A stretch of DNA of 64,000 bases from an uncultured Rhodospirillaceae bacterium. GTDB taxonomy: Bacteria; Pseudomonadota; Alphaproteobacteria; Rhodospirillales; Magnetospirillaceae. Below the pieces are notes generated by a model, which saw only the letters and a program-made list of their open reading frames with translations, was not told the origin of the DNA and ran no database searches. The DNA lies in the NCBI GenBank assembly GCA_937887565.1, contig CALABS010000061.1, positions 62,001 through 126,000 on the forward strand. Reading direction: 5' to 3'. This document shows, in pieces, positions 57,132 to 64,000 of the stretch. A program made the position numbers and the translations under genes. Each line of letters opens with the position of its first letter. Positions within the stretch are counted from its first letter, which is position 1.

Positions 57132-57590
57132 ATGGATATCAAGGCCATCCAGTTCGCCGCCCTGGTTGCCACGGCGTTGGCGCTCGTGCCCGCCGGGGCT
57201 CATCTTCTGACGTTGTCCAACAAGATGGAACTCGAACCGGAAGCCTATTTCCTGAGCCAGCAGGTCTTTCGCGGCTGGGCCTGGCTCGGTCTGATGCTGG
57301 CGGCGGCCCTGGTCGCCGACCTTTCCCTGGCGCTGGCATCGCGTCGCCGGCCGGTGCCCTTCGTCTTGGCGCTTGGCGCCGCGGCCCTGATCTTGTGCTC
57401 GCTGGGCGTGTTTTTCGTCTGGACCTATCCGGCCAATCAGGCAACCGCCAACTGGACCGTCATTCCCGACAATTGGCGAATCCTGCGAAAGCGCTGGGAA
57501 TACTCGCACGCGGCCAGTGCCGCGCTCCTGTTCCTGGCGCTCTGCACGGTCGTGCTGGCCGTGCTGGCGGAGCAGCGGCCGGTCACTTGA
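57132..57590 (+). CDS. DUF1772-like small membrane protein
   Basis: A 152-residue protein with four predicted helices (IQFAALVATALALVPAGAHL; WLGLMLAAALVADLSLALAS; FVLALGAAALILCSLGVFFV; AASAALLFLALCTVVLAVLA). The NWTVIPDNWRILRKRWEYSH region resembles the conserved W..R..WE..H of DUF1772 (anthrone-oxygenase-like) proteins. GGGAGGGAG precedes the ATG. It overlaps the convergent isochorismatase gene by 8 bases. Confidence 0.75.
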   Translation: MDIKAIQFAALVATALALVPAGAHLLTLSNKMELEPEAYFLSQQVFRGWAWLGLMLAAALVADLSLALASRRRPVPFVLALGAAALILCSLGVFFVWTYPANQATANWTVIPDNWRILRKRWEYSHAASAALLFLALCTVVLAVLAEQRPVT

Positions 57591-58125
57591 TCAGCTTGGA
57601 GATATCCTTGAACTCGGGCGTGCCGGCGCAGTGCATCCACTCGAACACCGCCATCTCGGTGGTCACCACCTCGACGCCGTTATGGGCCAGGCGCTCCATG
57701 GCGGCGCGATGGTTGGCGGGGTTGCGCGACGAGCAGGCATCGGCCACCACCGCCACCTTGTAGCCGGCCTCCCGGAAGCCGACGCAGGTCTGTAGGACGC
57801 AGACATGGGCCTCGATGCCGGCGACGACCACGGTGTCGCGCCCCAGGGCGTCGACACGCGCCTTCACGTCGGGGGAGGCGGCGCAGGAGAAGTGCATCTT
57901 CTCGACCTGGGCCCCCTCGGGGGCGAGACCGAGCAGTTCGCCCACCGTATGGCCCAGCCCCTTGGGATATTGCTCGCTGACCACGACCGGGATTCCCAGC
58001 CGCTCGGCGGCGCGCATCAGGATCGCGCAATGGCGGTAGACCAGGCGTGGTTCGGCCATCACCGGGGCCAGATATTCCTGCACGTCCACGATCAAAAGGG
58101 TCGACCGACCGGCATCCAGCAGCAT
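57583..58125 (-). CDS. Isochorismatase-family cysteine hydrolase
   Basis: A 180-residue nicotinamidase/YcaC-type hydrolase. The triad is Asp in TLLIVDVQEYLAPVM near 13, Lys in VEKMHFSC near 85, and Cys in GIEAHVCVLQTCVG near 115. GGAGG precedes the ATG by 5 bases; a longer reading frame upstream lacks this. The natural substrate is unknown. Confidence 0.9.
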   Translation of the reverse strand: MLLDAGRSTLLIVDVQEYLAPVMAEPRLVYRHCAILMRAAERLGIPVVVSEQYPKGLGHTVGELLGLAPEGAQVEKMHFSCAASPDVKARVDALGRDTVVVAGIEAHVCVLQTCVGFREAGYKVAVVADACSSRNPANHRAAMERLAHNGVEVVTTEMAVFEWMHCAGTPEFKDISKLIK

Positions 58126-58208
58126 GGAATCCTCCTGATTTCGACCCCGCGAGCGTATCCGAGCGGCAACACTCCGCCAACCCCGCAGCGAGTCAAGGGG
58201 TTCCGTCG

Positions 58209-58236
58209 TTGACAGAAGCGCGCGAACTTCTATTAT
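58209..58236 (+). promoter_or_regulatory. Near-consensus promoter directly before the DEAD-box helicase
   Basis: TTGACA (58209-58214), 16-base spacer, TATTAT (58231-58236), very close to the sigma70 consensus. The ATG at 58248 lies 11 bases past the -10, with no Shine-Dalgarno between, so the transcript would be leaderless or nearly so. Confidence 0.7.
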
Positions 58237-58247
58237 CCCGCCGCAAC

Positions 58248-59807
<1,560 letters not shown>

Positions 59808-59827
59808 CCCCTTCAGGGAGGGCTCCC

Positions 59828-60067
59828 ATGCAGACCATCTTCGTCATGGTGAAATGCGATCCGGGCCGCGCCTATGAAGTCGCCGACGAGGCGGTGGACA
59901 TCGAACAGGTCTCGGAGGTCCACTCCATCTCGGGCCAGTACGACCTGATGCTGAAGTGCTACCTGGAGGCCGGGCAGGACATCGGCCTGTTCGTGGTCGA
60001 GACGCTGCAGCTGCTGCCCGGCGTCCGCGACACCTTCACCATCACCGCCTACAAGGCCTTCACCTAA
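59828..60067 (+). CDS. Stand-alone Lrp/AsnC ligand-binding (RAM) domain protein
   Basis: A 79-residue alpha/beta domain equal to the C-terminal sensor half of Lrp/AsnC regulators (FVMVKCDPGRAYEVADEAVD, then SISGQYDLMLKCYLEAGQDI). It lacks the DNA-binding helix-turn-helix. Such stand-alone domains form oligomeric amino-acid-binding rings and may modulate full-length regulators. It is 20 bases after the helicase gene on the same strand, preceded by AGGGAGGG. Confidence 0.9.
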   Translation: MQTIFVMVKCDPGRAYEVADEAVDIEQVSEVHSISGQYDLMLKCYLEAGQDIGLFVVETLQLLPGVRDTFTITAYKAFT

Positions 60068-61326
60068 CCCAGAAGCCGCGCGGCCAGCCCCAGGCCGCCG
60101 GCCGCCGTGACGCCGGCCATCACCAGGCCGATGCGTCGCGCCATGGTGCCGCCGCACAGCAGGCCGACCAGCGCCACCTTGACGCCGGTGTTGGCCATGG
60201 CGGCGATGGTGATGACGGTGGCCGCCACCGCCAGGGCGACGTCGCGCCCTCCCATCTGGACCATGGACAGCGCCATGGCGTCCACGTCGGCCAGCCCCGC
60301 CACCGCCGCCAGCACGTAGAGGCCGGCGTCGCCGACCCATCGCTGCAGCAGTTTCGAGGCCAGGATCACCACCGCCAGCAGGGCCGAAAACTTGATCGCC
60401 ATCCCCAGTTCGAAGGGGTTGGTCAGCGCCATCTGCGGCGGCCTGCCCTCCTCGTCGCGGCTGCGCCACAAAAGCCAGGTGCCCAGCAGGCCGGCCGCCG
60501 CCATGCCGCCCAGGGTCGGAGCCAGGCGCATGCCGACCTCGGCGTTGAGCACGGTGACGATCACCCACAGCCGCGCGTACATGGTGGTGTTGGCCAACGC
60601 GACGCCGGCGGCCAGCAGCGGCTGCATGCCGGGGCTGGAGCGACCCAAGCGGGCGAAGCTGACGGTCAGCGCCGTCGACGAGGCCAGGCCGCCGAACACC
60701 CCGGTCAACAGGCTGCCGATGCGCGGGCCGGCGATCTTGATGGCGAAATAGCCGACGAAGGAAATGCCGGCCACCAGCACCACCAGCAGCCACAGCTTGA
60801 AGGGGTTGAGCACGCCCTCGGGGCCGTAGCCCTCGTCGGGGAGCATGGGCAGCACCACCGCCGAAATGACCAGCAGCTTGATGCCGGCCCGCAGCTCCAG
60901 CTGCTCCAGCCGCCGCAGCCAGGCGTGCAGGACCTCCTTCGACCCCAGCAGCGCCGTCGCCACCACCCCGCCGGCCGCCGCCGCCGCCATCTCGCCATAG
61001 GCGGCCAGGGCGCCGAGGCCGAAGGCGGTCAGCTCGGCGATCTCGGTGGTGATCCCCACGTCCGGGTCCCGCCGGGCCCGCACCAGATGCGAGGTCACCG
61101 ACACCGCGGCCAGGGCGAGGATGGACGCCGCCAGCACCAGCGCCCCGTATTCGAGCCCCAGCAGGCCGGCGACGCCCCCCAGCAGGCCGATCAGCGAGAA
61201 GGTGCGGATGCCGGCCACCCGCGTGCCCTCGGGCGCCGCGCGGGTCTGCCAGCCGCGTTCGATGCCGATCAGCAGCCCGATCGCCAGCGCCATCCCCAGC
61301 CGCTTGAACACGAAGACGTCATCCAT
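60064..61326 (-). CDS. MgtC/DUF4010-family membrane protein
   Basis: A 420-residue inner-membrane protein with about 12 helices. The N-terminus FKRLGMALAIGLLIGIERGW is the MgtC/SapB signature, and TRVAGIRTFSLIGLLGGVAG follows. The second half is DUF4010-like, with GLASSTALTVSFARLGRSSP near 230 and VAGLADVDAMALSMVQMG near 345. It may work in magnesium or other ion homeostasis. Overlaps the AsnC-domain gene by 4 bases, convergently. Confidence 0.88.
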   Translation of the reverse strand: MDDVFVFKRLGMALAIGLLIGIERGWQTRAAPEGTRVAGIRTFSLIGLLGGVAGLLGLEYGALVLAASILALAAVSVTSHLVRARRDPDVGITTEIAELTAFGLGALAAYGEMAAAAAGGVVATALLGSKEVLHAWLRRLEQLELRAGIKLLVISAVVLPMLPDEGYGPEGVLNPFKLWLLVVLVAGISFVGYFAIKIAGPRIGSLLTGVFGGLASSTALTVSFARLGRSSPGMQPLLAAGVALANTTMYARLWVIVTVLNAEVGMRLAPTLGGMAAAGLLGTWLLWRSRDEEGRPPQMALTNPFELGMAIKFSALLAVVILASKLLQRWVGDAGLYVLAAVAGLADVDAMALSMVQMGGRDVALAVAATVITIAAMANTGVKVALVGLLCGGTMARRIGLVMAGVTAAGGLGLAARLLG

Positions 61327-61340
61327 GCCGCCATTATAGC

Positions 61341-61619
61341 CTAGTCGCGGTCGCGGCCCAAATTGCGCAGCTTGATGACCACGACGATGCCCGCCAGGAC
61401 CAGGGTCAGGACGTTGGCGACGATGATCGGCCAGGCGGCCAGCAGCGCCCCGTAGACCGTCCACAACGCCACCCCGAGCCAGAACAGCAGCCACATGCCC
61501 AGCGAGATGTCGCGGGTCGAGCGCGTGCGCCAGGTCTTGACCACCTGGGGCACGAAGGCGAGGGTAGTCATGATGCCGGCCACGGCGCCGATGACGTCGA
61601 CCATCGGACCTGCCGACAT
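61341..61619 (-). CDS. SemiSWEET/PQ-loop transporter
   Basis: A 92-residue three-helix protein with the PQ motif in GIMTTLAFVPQVVKTWRTRS and a SLGMWLLFWLGVALWTVYGA middle, typical of bacterial SemiSWEET sugar transporters that act as dimers. It lies 14 bases upstream of the MgtC/DUF4010 gene. A second Met five residues later is also a possible start. Sugar specificity is unknown. Confidence 0.88.
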   Translation of the reverse strand: MSAGPMVDVIGAVAGIMTTLAFVPQVVKTWRTRSTRDISLGMWLLFWLGVALWTVYGALLAAWPIIVANVLTLVLAGIVVVIKLRNLGRDRD

Positions 61620-61644
61620 GGGGGCTCCGGATAGCGGGAGAAGG

Positions 61645-61986
61645 ATGGTGCTGTTCTATATCACACTGCTGCTGGTCTGCCAGCTCGCCGGCGAGGTGGT
61701 GGCGCGATTGGCCGGCCTGCCGGTGCCGGGGCCGGTGGTCGGCATGGTCATCCTGTTCCTCGGGCTGATGGTCAAGGGCGGCGTACCCGCCGACCTCGAC
61801 CGGGTGGGGACGGCGCTGCTGTCGAACCTGTCGCTGCTGTTCGTGCCGGCCGGCGTCGGCGTCATGGTCCATCTCGGCGTGATCGCCGAGGAATGGCTGC
61901 CCATCTCGGCGGCGCTGATCGCCGGCACGCTGGTGACCATCGCGGTCACAGCCTGGGTCATGGCGGCCCTGGGCAGGCGCCCGTGA
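61645..61986 (+). CDS. lrgA: CidA/LrgA-family membrane protein
   Basis: A 113-residue four-helix holin-like protein with VCQLAGEVVARLAGLPVPGP near 10 and VVGMVILFLGLMVKGGVPAD near 31, then LLFVPAGVGVMVHLGV near 70. It forms a pair with the downstream LrgB. CidA/LrgA act in carboxylate/pyruvate transport or control of murein hydrolases. GGAG sits 5 bases before the ATG. Overlaps lrgB by 4 bases (GTGA). Confidence 0.92.
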   Translation: MVLFYITLLLVCQLAGEVVARLAGLPVPGPVVGMVILFLGLMVKGGVPADLDRVGTALLSNLSLLFVPAGVGVMVHLGVIAEEWLPISAALIAGTLVTIAVTAWVMAALGRRP

Positions 61987-62708
61987 GCGCCGACCTGGAA
62001 AGCATCTGGGTCTACCTGGCGGCGACGCCGCTGCTGGGCCTGACCGCCACCCTGGTCGCCTACCAGCTGGCGCAGGCGCTGTGGCGCCGGCTGGGGATGA
62101 CGCCGCTGCTGAACCCGGTGCTGCTGTCGATCCTGGCGCTGGCCGGCTTCCTGACCGTCACCGGCACCGACTACCGCACCTATTTCGACGGCGCCCAGTT
62201 CGTCCATTTCCTGCTCGGCCCGGCCACGGTGGCGCTGGCCATCCCGTTGTATCGCCAGGTGGGCGCGCTCCGGCGCTCGGCCCTGGCCGTCGTCGTCGCG
62301 TTGGTGGCGGGATCGGTGACGGCGGCGGTCAGCGCCGTGGGCATCGCCTGGGCGCTGGGGGCGTCGCGCGGGGTGCTGATGTCGCTGGCCCCCAAGTCGG
62401 TCACCACCCCCATCGCCATGGGCGTCGCCGAACAGATCGGCGGCCTGCCGTCGCTGACGGCGGTGCTGGTGATCCTGACCGGCATCACCGGCGCGGTGGC
62501 CGGAACCTGGGTGCTGGGCCTGATCCGGGTCCGGGACCCTCAGGCCCAGGGCTTCGCCATCGGTGTCGCCTCGCACGGCATCGGCACCGCCCGCGCCCTC
62601 CAGCTGGGCGAGGTGGCCGGCGCCTTCTCGGGCCTGGCCATGGGCCTCAACGGGGTGGCCACCGCCATCCTGGTGCCGCTGCTGGTCCGATGGGCCTTCC
62701 AGCCATGA
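61983..62708 (+). CDS. lrgB: LrgB-family membrane protein
   Basis: A 241-residue partner of LrgA starting at GTG (61983), overlapping the lrgA stop. PLLNPVLLSILALAGFLTVT near 37, TYFDGAQFVHFLLGPATVAL near 62 and SLAPKSVTTPIAMGVAEQIG near 133 are the strongly conserved LrgB segments. Inner membrane. GNAT acetyltransferase follows with a 4-base overlap. Confidence 0.92.
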   Translation: MSADLESIWVYLAATPLLGLTATLVAYQLAQALWRRLGMTPLLNPVLLSILALAGFLTVTGTDYRTYFDGAQFVHFLLGPATVALAIPLYRQVGALRRSALAVVVALVAGSVTAAVSAVGIAWALGASRGVLMSLAPKSVTTPIAMGVAEQIGGLPSLTAVLVILTGITGAVAGTWVLGLIRVRDPQAQGFAIGVASHGIGTARALQLGEVAGAFSGLAMGLNGVATAILVPLLVRWAFQP

Positions 62709-63175
62709 CCGTGCGCCCCTTCCGCCCCGAGGACGCCGAGGCGCTGTCCGCCGTCTACAGCCGGGCGGTGACCGAGCTGGGCCCGCGCGGCTACACCCCG
62801 GTGCAGGTGGCGGCCTGGCTGACGATGACGCCCTCGCCCGGCCAGTTGCGGAAATCGGCCGGCGACGGCCGCGTCCGCCTGGTGGCCGAGGACGAGTCCG
62901 GCCGCCCGGTCGCCTTCACCGACCTCGAGCCGGACGGCCATATCGACTTGCTCTATTGTGCCCCCGAGGCGGCAGGGCGTGGCCACGCCGCCGCGCTCTA
63001 CGGCGAGTTGGAGCGGATCGGGCGCGACCGCGGGATGGAGCGCCTGTACGCCGAGGCCAGCGAGCTGTCGCGCGATTTCTTCGTGCGGCGGGGCTTCACC
63101 GTGCTGCACATCCGCCGCTTCGAGATCGCCGGCGTGCCGGTCCACAATTACGCGGTCGAGAAGCGCCTCGGATGA
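62705..63175 (+). CDS. GNAT-family N-acetyltransferase
   Basis: A 156-residue acetyltransferase. The CoA-binding region is IDLLYCAPEAAGRGHAAAL near 80 (the Q/RXXGXG/A-type loop), and the C-terminus SRDFFVRRGFTVLHIRRFEI is typical of YafP-type GNATs. It is the last gene of the lrgAB operon, joined by an ATGA overlap. The substrate (small amine or protein) is unknown. Confidence 0.9.
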   Translation: MTVRPFRPEDAEALSAVYSRAVTELGPRGYTPVQVAAWLTMTPSPGQLRKSAGDGRVRLVAEDESGRPVAFTDLEPDGHIDLLYCAPEAAGRGHAAALYGELERIGRDRGMERLYAEASELSRDFFVRRGFTVLHIRRFEIAGVPVHNYAVEKRLG

Positions 63176-63246
63176 CAGGACCGCCCTATACCGCGTTGCC
63201 CTAACCGGCCGCGGAAAAATGCCGATTGGGCCTCCACATGCCCTTT

Positions 63247-63362
63247 TCCGTCATGCGCGGGCTTGACCCGCGCATCCACGCACTGCCGCATAACACGTTG
63301 TTCCAAATGTGCATTCCGCATCGACACGGGGATGGCCGGGTCGAGCCCGGCCATGACCAATC
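63247..63362. repeat. Dispersed palindromic repeats between lrgAB-GNAT and the lipoprotein
   Basis: Two hairpins: GCGCGGGCTTGACCCGCGC at about 63256-63274, and GGCCGGGTCGAGCCCGGCC at about 63333-63352. They lie in a context of CGTCATG...CCATGACC ends. This resembles repeated intergenic palindromes in related genomes. The 63176-63400 gap holds no gene otherwise. Confidence 0.7.
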
Positions 63363-63400
63363 GAGCCCAATGACGTATTTTTCGGGTTGTTCCGCAGCCG

Positions 63401-63973
63401 CTAATACTGTTCCGAGAAAACCATGCCCTTCCCAGGAGCGTAGATGTATCGCCAGCGATCACCGCCATCGTTGAAATCCCAGGTGTACTGAAGCGCGCCT
63501 TTCGAGCCCTGATAGGTGAAGTTGATCTTCTCGATGGTCACCACGATGGCGCTCTTGTCCTTGAAGACGCGGGTTTCGCCCTGATACCAGCGGCCCAGGG
63601 GGAACTTGACCTCCTGTCCGGGGTCGAATCGCGGCCAACGGGAATCCCAGCGGCGACCGATGCCCTGGCCGTCGTCGGTCACTGCGTAATACTGGGTGAC
63701 CGTCGAAAAACTGCGACCGGAAAACCGTTCACGTTTGTAGGCCGTGACCACTTGCCCGGTGAACGGATCGCTCCACTCCAACGGGCCGTCCAGGGTGGTC
63801 GGATTGTTGTTCTCGGCATAATGGGTCTTCGAGGTCTCTCCCTCAGCCATGCCGGTGAACAAGGACAGCGGAATATCCCTGACGGCATTGCGGTCGACCA
63901 CCGGCGGCTCCGGCTTGCAGGCGGCCACCAGGCCGGCCATCAGGATCACGGCTGTGAACAGGGCCATGCGCAT
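63401..63973 (-). CDS. Putative lipoprotein of unknown function
   Basis: A 190-residue protein with a lipoprotein signal (MALFTAVILMAGLVAAC, lipobox LVAAC, Cys at 19). The mature part is aromatic and hydrophilic, with SDPFTGQVVTAYKRERFSGR near 70 and WRYIYAPGKGMVFSEQY at the end. It is likely anchored to a membrane facing the periplasm. GGAGG is 7 bases before the ATG. No recognised domain. Confidence 0.8.
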   Translation of the reverse strand: MRMALFTAVILMAGLVAACKPEPPVVDRNAVRDIPLSLFTGMAEGETSKTHYAENNNPTTLDGPLEWSDPFTGQVVTAYKRERFSGRSFSTVTQYYAVTDDGQGIGRRWDSRWPRFDPGQEVKFPLGRWYQGETRVFKDKSAIVVTIEKINFTYQGSKGALQYTWDFNDGGDRWRYIYAPGKGMVFSEQY

Positions 63974-64000
63974 GTGACATCCTCCTCGGATCAGGCTCGC

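Noticed and set aside
58047..58247. An upstream start for the DEAD-box helicase
   Set aside because: Residues upstream are not helicase-like, overlap the leftward hydrolase, and lie before the strong promoter.

Overview
The window is dense, G+C-rich (about two thirds by eye) bacterial chromosome with short gaps and many ATGA/GTGA stop-start overlaps. Gene content and order (rpsF-rpsR-DUF2232-rplI, then dnaB-alr-mlaE-mlaF-radA-cvpA-purF; fabD-fabG-acpP-fabF-mltG; indolepyruvate:ferredoxin oxidoreductase; a bacteriohemerythrin domain; large hybrid histidine kinases) point to an alphaproteobacterium of the Rhodospirillales, most likely a Magnetospirillum-type organism. The species is an inference. 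I see no rRNA, tRNA, CRISPR array, transposase or integrase.

Layout. 1-2.1 kb: end of iorA plus iorB. 2.2-8.5 kb: a CheY-like receiver, a 1186-residue hybrid kinase with HPt domain, a divergent TPR-radical SAM protein and a tandem universal stress protein. 8.5-10.6 kb: a small membrane protein coupled to a TauE/SafE exporter behind a long leader, then a small beta-barrel-like protein. 10.7-16.8 kb: hydroxypyruvate/tartronate-semialdehyde/glycerate genes (hyi, glxR, gckA) with an AEC carrier, facing a DapA-family aldolase and an MFS transporter. 16.8-20.8 kb: glycogen genes glgC and glgA, and glucokinase. 21.4-24.0 kb: a metallo-beta-lactamase/two cyclic-nucleotide-binding/hemerythrin fusion behind a nested inverted repeat. 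24.0-30.0 kb: a flavoprotein, mltG and the fatty-acid synthesis operon, reading leftward.

30-45.7 kb: an alpha/beta hydrolase and a second hybrid kinase, then a long rightward housekeeping block for ribosomal proteins S6, S18 and L9, cyclopropane fatty acid synthase, DnaB, alanine racemase, MlaE/MlaF, RadA, CvpA, PurF and an SDR. This block is interrupted by a truncated GIY-YIG remnant with a dispersed repeat, and by two small genes of lower G+C between mlaF and radA. 45.8-48.3 kb: a tandem pair of unknown paralogues with matching promoters. 48.3-49.9 kb: a VOC-macrodomain-deaminase cluster. 49.9-53.6 kb: a trypsin-like protease, an ELM1-like protein, a crotonase and pyrE. 53.8-58.1 kb: a degenerate GGDEF/EAL protein, an unknown helical protein, small hydrolases and a DUF1772-like protein. 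58.2-64 kb: a DEAD-box helicase with a strong near-leaderless promoter, a stand-alone AsnC sensor domain, MgtC/DUF4010 and SemiSWEET proteins, an lrgAB-GNAT operon and a lipoprotein.

Functionally most of the window is core metabolism. The parts least explained by known biology are the MBL-cNMP-hemerythrin fusion and its upstream repeat, the tandem unknown paralogues, the VOC-macrodomain-deaminase operon, the low-G+C insert before radA, and several genes whose -10 element sits directly on the start codon.
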